A stretch of 13,160 nt of DNA from Balneolaceae bacterium (GTDB lineage: Bacteria > Bacteroidota > Rhodothermia > Balneolales > Balneolaceae). The notes beneath the pieces were generated by a model. It worked only from the letters and a program-made list of their open reading frames with translations, was not told the DNA's origin and searched no databases. Numbering within the stretch: position 1 is the first letter of the stretch; each line of letters starts with the position of its first letter. Below, piece after piece: positions 1 to 7,119 of this stretch. The DNA is taken from the NCBI GenBank assembly GCA_007123785.1, contig SLGL01000071.1, positions 1 to 13,160 of the forward strand, read 5' to 3'. Both the position numbers and the translations under genes were made by a program.

Positions 1-335
1 GGCCCCGGTATTTTCTTTTTGCCGATTTTCACCACCATGGCTGTAGGGGCAAGTTTAAACCATGTAATGCTGTGAAAAAGAACGAATATAAAAATAACAA
101 TATGGAGTGTAACAGAGAACGGCCCCGATAGGGATGCGAGCAATGCTTCCCACGCTTCAGCTCCCTGTTTTAAAGCATTCAATTTTACAATCAGAATGAT
201 CGCATAAGCAGCCACAAAAATGCTTGTCAGCTCCCGGATAATGAACAGCATATACGGTTTTCTTTTCACCCACCAGAAAATTGACATTTTGTGATGATAG
301 GATTCCGGCCTGTATCGTTCGTAACGGGTACTCAT
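1..335 (-). CDS. frdC: Fumarate reductase membrane subunit C, partial (3' end beyond window)
   Basis: This is a membrane anchor subunit of complex II; with FrdD it would hold the FrdAB catalytic dimer on the inner membrane and bind the quinone. 111 residues are visible; the E. coli protein is about 130, so only a short piece is missing. The start at 335 (ATG) is the only ATG giving a full-length N-terminus, and a stop in frame lies shortly upstream. The visible protein has a polar N-terminus (about 1-28), a first helix with the motif IIRELTS (R34, E35, aligning with quinone-site Arg/Glu of E. coli FrdC), and a second hydrophobic segment (about 73-90) ending LFHSITWFKLAP, whose H88 matches the conserved FrdC histidine. 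It lies 72 bp after frdB. I saw no good Shine-Dalgarno sequence. Another frame (157-447) looks open here but is a shadow. Confidence 0.88.
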   Translation of the reverse strand, partial: MSTRYERYRPESYHHKMSIFWWVKRKPYMLFIIRELTSIFVAAYAIILIVKLNALKQGAEAWEALLASLSGPFSVTLHIVIFIFVLFHSITWFKLAPTAMVVKIGKKKIPG

Positions 336-407
336 ATCTGTTATCTGTTTCAAATGTTCTGGAAATGGATGTTTCTATCCCGGATTTCTCACCAAGAGAT
401 TTCCGGG

Positions 408-1151
408 CTATTTCTTCCCGAACGGCAGCAGTACAGATGTCCACCATTCGGTTGCTCCTTGCACTTTATAGCGCTGAATAGCACCGGCCGGGTCAACTTT
501 TTTGGGGCAAACTTCGGAACATTCACCGACAAGGGTGCATTCGTATATTCCGTCATCGGCGAGCAGAACATCATTTCGCTGGTTTTCTCCTTCATCCCGA
601 TTATCGTAATTATACCTCTGTGCGAGAGCGATAGCAGCAGGCCCGATGAATTCCGGCTCCAGTCCCACAACCGGGCAGGCGGAATAACAAAGCATACAGT
701 TAATACACATACTGTACTGTTTATATTCCGAGAGCTGTTCGGGTGTCTGGAGGTACTCCCCTTCTGATGGTGCTTTCTCCCGGTCGCGGATAATCCAGGG
801 TTTTACGCGCTTTACTTTTTCCATGAATCCATCTGTCTCCACCACAAGATCACGGATCACGCCAAAATAGTTCAAAGGTGCGATACGAACCGGGCCCGGC
901 ATATACTTTTCGAGAAATGTTTCGCAGGTGAGTATCGGTTTTTCGTTAACCATCATGCCGCAGCTCCCGCACACCCCCATCCGGCAAGACCATCTATATG
1001 ATAATGTTCCGTCAATATGGTCTTTAATATAGTTGAGGGCATCAAGAATCACCCACTCCTCCCGAATCGGTACTTCATATTCCTGATAAAAGGGATCGGG
1101 ATCTTTTTCAGGTATATATCGCAGAATCTGCAGAGTAATTGTGGTTTCCAT
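408..1151 (-). CDS. frdB: Fumarate reductase iron-sulfur subunit (complex II subunit B)
   Basis: Carries electrons between the quinone site in the membrane anchors and the flavin of FrdA, on the cytoplasmic face of the membrane. It has 247 residues, as usual for the family. The N-terminal ferredoxin domain holds the [2Fe-2S] ligands C56, C61, C64 and C76 (SCRMGVCGSCG, then C76). The C-terminal domain has C149-x2-C152-x2-C155-x3-C159 and C205, C211, C215, which is the standard set for one [4Fe-4S] and one [3Fe-4S] cluster. Spacing of all eleven cysteines agrees with E. coli FrdB. The motif PEFIGPAAI after the second cluster is also typical. It lies 119 bp downstream of frdA and 72 bp upstream of frdC, rather loose spacing for one operon but with the same order as frdABCD. 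No strong ribosome binding site precedes the ATG. Confidence 0.95.
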   Translation of the reverse strand: METTITLQILRYIPEKDPDPFYQEYEVPIREEWVILDALNYIKDHIDGTLSYRWSCRMGVCGSCGMMVNEKPILTCETFLEKYMPGPVRIAPLNYFGVIRDLVVETDGFMEKVKRVKPWIIRDREKAPSEGEYLQTPEQLSEYKQYSMCINCMLCYSACPVVGLEPEFIGPAAIALAQRYNYDNRDEGENQRNDVLLADDGIYECTLVGECSEVCPKKVDPAGAIQRYKVQGATEWWTSVLLPFGKK

Positions 1152-1270
1152 AATTCTTTGATGTTACATGTTTATCTTATTGATGGACATGGAGATAATA
1201 TTGATCAATTATTATTTGTGAATAATGCAGGTTAAGTGTGACGAAACCGAAGGCCTGACCCGTGAATTCG

Positions 1271-3025
1271 TCACCGCCCGTATTTGCGTTCTCCCGGCGG
1301 CCAGCGGGTAATGGTTACGGGTTGATATTCGACCCGGGCTGATCCCTGTTCGGTTTTATACGACAGACTGTGTTTCAAAAAATTCTGATCATCTCTTTCC
1401 GGAAAATCGGTTCGCTGATGCGAGCCTCTCGACTCGGTTCTTTGCAGTGCGGACTCAATAATCGATTCAGCCACATCAAACATATATGACAGTTCCATGG
1501 CTGATACAAACTGGGTATTAAAGGTATAACTTTTATCTTCAAGCGAGATTTTTTTGAACCGTTCGCGAAGCTCCCCGAGAATTTCACCCGAACTCTTCAG
1601 AGACGTTTCCGTACGATAGATGCCGGCCCCTTGTTCCATGGCATTGTGCATTTCCTTCCTGAGGTCTGCAACACGCTCGGAACGGTTTCCGCTGCTGTTA
1701 AAAAAGGTTTTTTCAATCCGCTTTTTCTCATCCGTTGCAAGCGCTTCCAGGCGAGATCCGAATGACGTTTGAGAGGAAGCATATTCTGCCGCCACTCTTC
1801 CTGCCCTGGCCCCAAAAACAAGCAGTTCGGTCAGTGAATTAGATCCCAGCCGGTTTGCGCCATTGATGCTCACACATGCTGTTTCACCGGCCGCAAACAA
1901 GCCATCCAGGAGTGTTTCGCCGTTAATATCTGTGTGAATACCTCCCATAATGTAGTGCACAACAGGCCTCACCGGAATCATTTCATGGACCGGATCGATG
2001 TTTTCGTATTTCCGGCACAATTCGCGTACAAACGGAATTTTTTCATCGATCACCTCTTTGCCGAGATGCCGTATGTCAAGATGAACAAACTCTCCGTATG
2101 GCCCATTGAGAGTCCGTCCTTTTTCTTTCTCTTTTTCGAATGCCTGTGAAAGACGGTCGCGAGGGCCAAGCTCCATCGACCGCAGTACCGGTTTATCCTC
2201 AGGTATGCCCAAATCATAATCCTGGAGATAGCGATAACCGTCTTTATTCAGCAGCCTGCCGCCTTCGGCCCTGGCTGCTTCGGTAATCAGAATTCCTGTA
2301 AACGGCAATCCGGTGGGATGATACTGAACAAACTCCATATCTTTCAGTGGCACCCCTGCTCTGTAGGCAATTGCCATCCCGTCACCGGTTTTAATATTGG
2401 CATTGGTGGTAAATGGAAATACTTTTCCGCATCCGCCTGTACAAAGAATTACGCTTTTTGCGGCAATGGGTTCTATTTTACCGGTAGCCAGTTCAAGTGC
2501 AACCACTCCCTGGCATCGTCCGTCATCAACAAGCAGGCTGGTTACAAAATATTCATCGTAACGATCTATCGGATCATACTTCAATGTGGTTTGGAACATC
2601 GAATGAAGCATGTGGAAGCCGGTTTTATCGGCAGCAAACCAGGTACGTTTGTTTTTCATCCCACCGAACGGACGCACCGCAATGCTTCCGTTTTCTTCCC
2701 GGCTCCAGGGGCACCCCCAATGTTCGAGCCGGATCATCTCTTCAGGTGCTTCCTTCACAAATGCTTCCACGGCGTCCTGATCGCAAAGCCAGTCACCTCC
2801 TGAGATGGTGTCATAGGCATGATCATCAAGACTGTCATCAGGCTTGATTACGGCAGCAGCCCCTCCTTCGGCCGATACGGTATGGCTCCTCATCGGATAT
2901 ACTTTCGATACGACGGCGATACTTAATTTGGGATTGGTTTCTGCAACAGCAATGGCAGCGCGCAAACCTGCTCCCCCACCACCTACAATCAGAACATCGT
3001 GTTCATTCGGACCGTAACGAGCCAT
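1271..3025 (-). CDS. frdA: Fumarate reductase flavoprotein subunit (complex II subunit A)
   Basis: Catalyses interconversion of fumarate and succinate using covalently bound FAD. 584 residues, close to E. coli FrdA (about 600). The dinucleotide-binding motif VGGGGAGLRAA is at 14-24 and the flavin-attachment histidine is H48 in PMRSHT. E53 in the SAEGG loop is the residue type found in fumarate reductases, where E. coli SdhA has Gln. Active-site residues are visible as H236 (QYHPTGLP), R289 (ELGPRD), H357 (VVHYIMGG) and R392 (NGANRLGSNSL). The C-terminal FrdA capping region ends with ESRGSHQR and a stretch close to the E. coli tail. The start is supported by AGGAGA eight bases upstream. It is the first gene of the frdABC cluster. 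Direction of flux in the cell (fumarate reduction or succinate oxidation) cannot be read from sequence; the gene could equally be annotated sdhA. Confidence 0.95.
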   Translation of the reverse strand: MARYGPNEHDVLIVGGGGAGLRAAIAVAETNPKLSIAVVSKVYPMRSHTVSAEGGAAAVIKPDDSLDDHAYDTISGGDWLCDQDAVEAFVKEAPEEMIRLEHWGCPWSREENGSIAVRPFGGMKNKRTWFAADKTGFHMLHSMFQTTLKYDPIDRYDEYFVTSLLVDDGRCQGVVALELATGKIEPIAAKSVILCTGGCGKVFPFTTNANIKTGDGMAIAYRAGVPLKDMEFVQYHPTGLPFTGILITEAARAEGGRLLNKDGYRYLQDYDLGIPEDKPVLRSMELGPRDRLSQAFEKEKEKGRTLNGPYGEFVHLDIRHLGKEVIDEKIPFVRELCRKYENIDPVHEMIPVRPVVHYIMGGIHTDINGETLLDGLFAAGETACVSINGANRLGSNSLTELLVFGARAGRVAAEYASSQTSFGSRLEALATDEKKRIEKTFFNSSGNRSERVADLRKEMHNAMEQGAGIYRTETSLKSSGEILGELRERFKKISLEDKSYTFNTQFVSAMELSYMFDVAESIIESALQRTESRGSHQRTDFPERDDQNFLKHSLSYKTEQGSARVEYQPVTITRWPPGERKYGR

Positions 3026-3033
3026 AATAACAG

Positions 3034-3039
3034 TCTCCT
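3034..3039 (-). promoter_or_regulatory. Ribosome binding site of frdA
   Basis: AGGAGA on the minus strand, eight bases before the ATG at 3025. It is one of the few clear Shine-Dalgarno sequences in the window and fixes the frdA start. Confidence 0.7.
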
Positions 3040-3057
3040 GTTAATCAAGTTAGATAA

Positions 3058-3084
3058 ATTGTAATCCAACTCATGTCATGTCAA
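3058..3084 (-). promoter_or_regulatory. Possible promoter of the frd operon
   Basis: On the minus strand TTGACA (3079-3084) is followed after 15 bases by TACAAT (3058-3063), about 30 bases before the frdA start. The hexamers are good but the spacer is shorter than the usual 16-18, and FCB-group sigma factors favour a different -7 element, so this is tentative. Confidence 0.3.
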
Positions 3085-3130
3085 CCAAAACTTGTCGGGT
3101 TTGATAGTTCAAAAAAAAATGCAATCATTT

Positions 3131-3634
3131 CTACACATCCAGCAGCGGCTGCCTGCCACCTTCATCCTTGGCCGGTTTGAGTTTGTGCTTATTCAAAAAC
3201 CGAATACAGGCATTCCATCGAAGAACGGCTTCCTCATTAATGTCCGGACGGAATTCTTCAGCTTTTTTATAATGCTCGAGTGCACGAACCAGATATTCGT
3301 ACGCAATGTAACCTGCCCGCGGACTTCTTCGCTTAACGGCGGCAGTAGCCTGGCGTTCATAGATCAGGCCGGTACAATACTCTTTCTGATAACTGTCAGT
3401 CAGCATGTCTGCAACTTCCAGTGCATCAGACAGACTCTTACGGGATGATCCCTCAAACTGGTCTGTGATTGCAAGAACAAGGACATAAATGACCGATTGA
3501 TTATCCGGAGAGGTACTGAGAATGTCATGGCAGATACTTTCAGCCTGCCATGGTTGATTCAGAAGACGGTAATGTTTTGCTTTCTCCAAAGCGGCTGGAA
3601 TGGACTGTTCGGATATGGGTTTCAAATCAAACAT
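3131..3634 (-). CDS. Small TPR-like protein of unknown function
   Basis: 167 residues, without signal peptide or membrane segment, so probably cytoplasmic. Residues about 12-47 have the pattern of a tetratricopeptide helix pair (ALEKAKHYRLLNQPWQAES, then a turn at SPDNQ), and residues about 125-150 (LVRALEHYKKAEEFRP) resemble a second unit followed by a short tail with NEEAVLRWNACIRF. TPR repeats usually serve protein-protein binding; no enzyme motif is visible. It lies upstream of frdA on the same strand with 105 bp between, so it could be cotranscribed, but a possible promoter lies in that gap. There is no visible ribosome binding site before the ATG at 3634. I recall similar small TPR-like proteins in other bacteria, but cannot name a characterised member. 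Confidence 0.75.
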   Translation of the reverse strand: MFDLKPISEQSIPAALEKAKHYRLLNQPWQAESICHDILSTSPDNQSVIYVLVLAITDQFEGSSRKSLSDALEVADMLTDSYQKEYCTGLIYERQATAAVKRRSPRAGYIAYEYLVRALEHYKKAEEFRPDINEEAVLRWNACIRFLNKHKLKPAKDEGGRQPLLDV

Positions 3635-3902
3635 GACAATGAAATTAGAACATTATATATTTTTATTACAAAATAATATACAACTATGCAAATTAATCCT
3701 TATAAAAACTCATATTATTTTCAATTTTTTTATTTTTTTGATGTGCAGATGAATCGCTGATTTCCGCTAAAGAGATGCAAAATTACTCCCCGCAACACTA
3801 CAATTTACAGAGCATCGAATCTAACTTTTCATATCTTCGTTGAAGTAAATTTTTTATCGAACTCAGGATAAAAGTTAAACCCGGAATCAAATCTTTGCAC
3901 TT
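3635..3902. other. AT-rich divergent intergenic region
   Basis: This 268-bp space lies between two divergently transcribed genes and must hold promoters for both. It is strongly AT-rich near the TPR gene (about 3640-3740). On the minus strand a TTG box followed by TATATTATTTTG about 45-60 bases before the TPR start loosely resembles a Bacteroidota -33/-7 promoter, but I cannot distinguish this from general AT-richness. No open reading frame of note is seen. Confidence 0.4.
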
Positions 3903-4700
3903 ATGAAACCAAAAATTCTTTTTTTTGCAGCCATCATTTTCTGCCTTTCCATGTGTACAACAGTGGAAAAATATGAATGGGAGGACGGGGAGTGGATTGA
4001 TCTGACCTACGAGTTTTCGGATGAAACACTCTACTGGCCCACATCCAGTACATTTCAGTTCGATACGGTTTTTGTGGGAACAACCGATGCGGGCTTTTAT
4101 TACGAATCGTATGAGTTCTGCACTGCTGAGCATGGCGGCACACACCTCGACGCACCCATCCATTTTTATGAAAACCGGAAAACCGTGGATCAGATTGAAA
4201 TCAGCCAACTTGCAGGGCGGGCTGCTGTAGTTGACGTGGCCGAACAGGTTGAGTCTGACAGAGACTATCAGATTCAGGTAGCCGATCTGACCGACTGGGA
4301 AACCGTTCACGGCGTGATACCCGACGATGCTATCCTTCTGATCCACACAGGTATGGGCGCATACTGGCCCGATGCTGAACAGTATCTCGGTACCGATAAA
4401 CGGGGAGAAGAAGGAGCCGCTGAATTGAGCTTTCCAGGCATTCATCCCGATACTGCCCGATGGCTTGTGGAAAACCGTTCTGTAAAAGCCGTTGGTCTGG
4501 ATACCCCAAGCCTGGATTATGGCCGCTCTGAACTCTTCGAAACCCACCAGATTTTATTTGAACAGAATATTCCCGGATTTGAAAACGTAGCTAATCTTGA
4601 TCGGTTACCTGCCACAGGTGCCTTTGTCATCGCTCTTCCCATGAAAATCAAAGACGGAAGCGGAGCTCCGCTGAGAATTGTGGCTCATGTCAGAAAATAA
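3903..4700 (+). CDS. Cyclase-family metal-dependent hydrolase, exported (kynurenine-formamidase-like)
   Basis: 265 residues. The family (Pfam cyclase, PF04199) contains bacterial kynurenine formamidase and related amide or lactone hydrolases that use divalent metal. The signature HGGTHLDAPIH lies at 77-87, giving likely ligands H77, H81, D83 and H87; later conserved points are GLDTPSLDYG (198-207), H215 and E227 before NVANLD. Residues 1-18 form a short positive then hydrophobic export signal ending LSMC. The Cys at 18 suggests a lipoprotein, but Met at the -1 position is unusual for a lipobox, so cleavage by signal peptidase II is uncertain. The 22-residue start-to-domain offset and the signal make it unlike cytoplasmic KynB, and no tryptophan-catabolism gene is nearby, so the substrate is unknown. 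No clear ribosome binding site precedes the ATG. Confidence 0.85.
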   Translation: MKPKILFFAAIIFCLSMCTTVEKYEWEDGEWIDLTYEFSDETLYWPTSSTFQFDTVFVGTTDAGFYYESYEFCTAEHGGTHLDAPIHFYENRKTVDQIEISQLAGRAAVVDVAEQVESDRDYQIQVADLTDWETVHGVIPDDAILLIHTGMGAYWPDAEQYLGTDKRGEEGAAELSFPGIHPDTARWLVENRSVKAVGLDTPSLDYGRSELFETHQILFEQNIPGFENVANLDRLPATGAFVIALPMKIKDGSGAPLRIVAHVRK

Positions 4701-4826
4701 GCTACAAGTCAGTAGTGTCGTGTCAACAATTAAAAAGCTGAATGCCGCCATACAATTCAATTGCCGAATGGAATTACTGTGATTTTTTTGATTTTTAAAT
4801 CCTGTTTTAAGAAACTTTATATAAAA

Positions 4827-5390
4827 ATGAAACAGAAACGATCTCTTTACATATTATGCGGCGGGCAATCCAGCAGAATGGGCAGAGATAAAAGCCAGCT
4901 ACTGTTTCGTGGCCAAACATTTTTGGAATTGATGTCGGCGAAAGCTTCTGTACATTTTGAAACATTGTTCCTGCTTGGGGCAAACCGGCCCTTTAACACA
5001 CCCATCAAACAGATACCGGATGCACGGGACGATGCCGGCCCGCTGGGAGGAATTCTTGCTGCACTTCAGCATACCAATCAGGAATCAGTTGCCATTCTGC
5101 CCGTTGATCTTCCTCTGATCACCAATAAAACACTGCGATATTTGCATGAAGAATCATTCCAAAAATCAGATATAATCATCGCAAAAAGCCCTGATAGAAT
5201 TCAGCCTCTGCTGGGCATTTGGAAAACCGCATTATCAGCGAAACTGGAGAATTATCTGAATGCGGGAATGCGATCTGTGATGGGATTTCTGGATGAAATA
5301 GATGTTGAAACATTTGAGGTTACATCCGGCGAGATAAAAAATATCAATACACAGGAGGAGTATGAAAAGCTTCTGAGGGAGCATTCATAA
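4827..5390 (+). CDS. mobA: Molybdenum cofactor guanylyltransferase (MobA-like)
   Basis: Transfers GMP from GTP to molybdopterin-bound molybdenum, giving the guanine dinucleotide cofactor of DMSO-reductase-family enzymes; cytoplasmic. From the ATG at 4827 it has 187 residues, near the usual 190-200. The nucleotide-binding loop LCGGQSSRMGRDKSQL is at 10-25 (R17, K22 typical), followed by DDAGPLGG (68-75), the metal-binding aspartate motif LPVDLP (D94), and RIQPLLGIW, which corresponds to the family's QPL motif. An in-frame TTG at 4761 would add 22 hydrophobic residues before the loop; I prefer 4827 because the family begins with the loop near the N-terminus. No other molybdopterin gene is seen here. 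A closely related nucleotidyltransferase such as MocA is possible but the motif set favours MobA. Confidence 0.85.
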   Translation: MKQKRSLYILCGGQSSRMGRDKSQLLFRGQTFLELMSAKASVHFETLFLLGANRPFNTPIKQIPDARDDAGPLGGILAALQHTNQESVAILPVDLPLITNKTLRYLHEESFQKSDIIIAKSPDRIQPLLGIWKTALSAKLENYLNAGMRSVMGFLDEIDVETFEVTSGEIKNINTQEEYEKLLREHS

Positions 5391-5460
5391 AGATCGTATT
5401 GCTATTCATCTTTTTTTCTGCTTTTTTTCAAGTCGTATAAAATCAACCATAACAAAACAG

Positions 5461-5466
5461 AAGGGG
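5461..5466 (+). promoter_or_regulatory. Ribosome binding site of the duplicated membrane protein gene
   Basis: AAGGGG lies five bases before the ATG at 5472. Most genes in the window lack such a site, so it is good support for this start. The preceding 70 bases are T- and A-rich with TATAAA near 5436, a possible -10 element. Confidence 0.6.
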
Positions 5467-5471
5467 ACTAT

Positions 5472-6512
5472 ATGGCGGAGTTTTCAGATTTATGGATGCT
5501 GGGAATGCTGATTGCGGCATTTGCAGGTGGTGCATTCGGAGCGGCAATCGGGGCATTACCGGCATTTATTTTCACCGGATTTTTGGTTATGCTCGGCGAA
5601 GGAGTTCGAATTTTAAGCGGCGACTATTCCGGTTTGATGGGTGTGGATCCCGATACACTCAACTCTGCTGCTATTACTGGCCAGATTGGTTTTGGCCCTG
5701 TTTTTGGTCCTCACATCAGTTTTGCAGCAGGAGCAGCAGCCTCTGCTTATGCAGCCAAAAAAGGGTATATGGAAACTGGTTTTCCATATGGTGAGGCGAA
5801 AAATATCATCTATGCATTCGGGCCAAAACCGGATGTACTCCTGGTAGGCGGGCTCTTCGGAATCCTGGGATACTGGCTCGCAACACTTTCCTCGATTTTT
5901 TCGATGCCATGGGATCCAATCGCAATGGCTGTAGTGCTTTCTGCTTTTGCGCACCGCATATTTTTCAAATATCCGATTATCGGAAATGCAAAAAAAGGAC
6001 TGATGAATATGGTGCCATTCGAAAAAAAGGAACCCCGGGCGAAAGGTTCCAGCCGTCTCCTCGTAGAGCCATGGCTGCCGCATCAGTACAAGTGGAGCCA
6101 TGTATTGTCTCTGGGTGTGGTTGTGGGTATCCTTGCTGCCTTCATTACTTACGAAACGGGGAGTGTTTTTCTGCCGTTTGGTATCAGCGCCGCCACACTC
6201 CTGTTTCTGAATCTTGGTGTTGAAAGAATTCCGGTCACACACCACATCTCTCTGGTTGCCAGCACGGCTATGGTGGCTGGCTCAGGAGGGGAACCCACGG
6301 CATACGCTCTTTCGGGCATGCTGTTGCTCGGCGCATTCTTCGGAGCCATTGCCGCCCTGTTTGGTGAAATCATTCAGCGAATTTTTTATGCCCATGCCGA
6401 TACTCATCTCGATCCGCCCGCAGCAGCTATTGTACTGGGTACGATCCTGGTTGTGATATTTTACCTGATCGAGATCTTTGAAACCAGTGCATGGGTTCCG
6501 GTTCCGTTCTGA
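5472..6512 (+). CDS. Polytopic membrane protein of unknown function with internal duplication
   Basis: 346 residues, about ten hydrophobic segments (roughly 9-27, 29-48, 78-95, 121-142, 147-164, 210-228, 231-249, 257-272, 278-302, 315-335), so an integral inner-membrane protein. The two halves, on either side of a basic loop at about 172-205, match in order: FGPHISFAAGAAA (78-90) with VTHHISLVASTAM (255-267); LLVGGLFGILGY (123-134) with LLLGAFFGAIAA (284-295); DPIAMAVVLSAF (148-159) with DPPAAAIVLGTI (314-325). This suggests a fused tandem repeat of a five-helix unit, as in many transporters and channels, but I recognise no characterised family and see no ATPase or enzyme motif. The histidine in each HIS motif (H81, H258) and the conserved FGP and DP turns are the likely functional points. 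mobA ends 81 bp upstream. Its role is not inferable from the neighbours. Confidence 0.8.
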   Translation: MAEFSDLWMLGMLIAAFAGGAFGAAIGALPAFIFTGFLVMLGEGVRILSGDYSGLMGVDPDTLNSAAITGQIGFGPVFGPHISFAAGAAASAYAAKKGYMETGFPYGEAKNIIYAFGPKPDVLLVGGLFGILGYWLATLSSIFSMPWDPIAMAVVLSAFAHRIFFKYPIIGNAKKGLMNMVPFEKKEPRAKGSSRLLVEPWLPHQYKWSHVLSLGVVVGILAAFITYETGSVFLPFGISAATLLFLNLGVERIPVTHHISLVASTAMVAGSGGEPTAYALSGMLLLGAFFGAIAALFGEIIQRIFYAHADTHLDPPAAAIVLGTILVVIFYLIEIFETSAWVPVPF

Positions 6513-6578
6513 CAGGCATCCGAATTGATGATAATACAATTTACATTGAGCCTTCGGCCGGGTTGACAAGAGGCAGTT

Positions 6579-6635
6579 TACAAATTCAAGAATTCCAAAC
6601 TCCAAACTGACCGGGGACGGAGGACGGGTGACCGG
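6579..6635. repeat. Degenerate heptanucleotide tandem repeat
   Basis: Read in steps of seven from 6579 the units are tacaaat, tcaagaa, ttccaaa, ctccaaa, ctgaccg, gggacgg, aggacgg, gtgaccg. Neighbouring units resemble each other while the array drifts from A/T-rich to G/C-rich. Exact adjacent copies include TCCAAAC at 6594-6600 and 6601-6607. The heptamer period recalls the short tandemly repeated repetitive sequences known in cyanobacteria. It is intergenic, next to the gene remnants. Confidence 0.55.
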
Positions 6636-6638
6636 GTC

Positions 6639-6840
6639 TCAGTACAAATCATCCAGATACAAACGAAACAGATACGGCACAAATTCCGATGAGATCAGCA
6701 AGGTATGCGAATCTGTGATAATATGATTGACACCGAGTCTTCTGGCCTGGTTATCCATCCCCGGTTCCGGGTCTGAATAGTAGATATTCCAGCCGTTCTT
6801 CATCCGATAGCCTCTGTTTGTATGTTCAATTCTGTCAGGC
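6639..6840 (-). pseudogene. Start-less C-terminal gene remnant, possibly of a glycerophosphodiester phosphodiesterase-like protein
   Basis: An open frame on the minus strand ends at TGA 6639-6641 and reads as protein-like sequence from about 6840. It includes GWNIYYSDPEPGMDNQARRL and then GVNHIITDSHTLL, followed by an aromatic tail. The strand-turn pattern with GVNHIITD is reminiscent of the last beta strand of glycerophosphodiester phosphodiesterases, where a G-V-D-G-I-I-T-D sequence is common, but this is a weak resemblance. The first ATG in frame (6803) would give only 54 residues, and a stop at 6909-6911 closes the frame upstream, so most of the gene is missing. The left edge of the remnant is exact; the right boundary is a guess. 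Confidence 0.5.
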
Positions 6841-7119
6841 TTCGAATTATATGAAGTACCTGAAAATATTACCTTTTTTTCTGATCTGAATTGGGTTCCG
6901 GTCGATGCTTACATCAATATTTCACAAAAATCTCTTCTCCCGGTCTATGAGGAAATCATGCAGTACAAAAAACAGAGGCGGGCAGGTGCACATTACTTTC
7001 AACGAGGCATAAATACTCCAAAATCAATATGGACAGAAGACTTTTATGGCGCCGCTGAATTTCTGACCTGCGATCCGATACAGGCTTATCATAAAGAACT
7101 GATTACCCAGGTCTATTAA
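6841..7119 (+). pseudogene. Start-less C-terminal gene remnant of unknown family
   Basis: An open plus-strand frame runs from after the stop at 6808-6810 to TAA at 7117-7119, and from about 6841 it reads as convincing protein: EVPENITFFSDLNWVPVDAY, then GINTPKSIWTEDFYGAAEFL and AYHKELITQVY at the end. The first ATG in frame is at 6958, leaving 53 residues and cutting into the protein-like part; no other normal start is available. It therefore looks like the 3' end of a longer gene whose 5' part was lost. I do not recognise the family. A short intact gene with an unusual start cannot be fully excluded. Confidence 0.5.

Noticed and set aside
157..447. Minus-strand frame of 96 residues
   Set aside because: Its N-terminal third overlaps the frdB end, and the part over 157-335 is a shifted-frame shadow of frdC, whose true frame gives a convincing membrane anchor.
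291..767. Plus-strand frame of 158 residues opposite frdB
   Set aside because: It lies antisense to the strongly supported frdB and frdC genes and has no recognisable protein features.
3108..3120. Minus-strand T-run after the TPR gene as an intrinsic terminator
   Set aside because: A T-run is present but I found no stable G/C-rich stem directly before it.
4761..4826. N-terminal extension of mobA from a TTG codon
   Set aside because: It would add 22 hydrophobic residues before the nucleotide-binding loop, unlike the family; the ATG at 4827 fits the usual length.
5613..6245. Minus-strand frame of 210 residues opposite the membrane protein gene
   Set aside because: Composition is rich in Cys, His and Arg without domain pattern, as expected of an antisense shadow; the plus-strand frame has a ribosome binding site and clear membrane helices.
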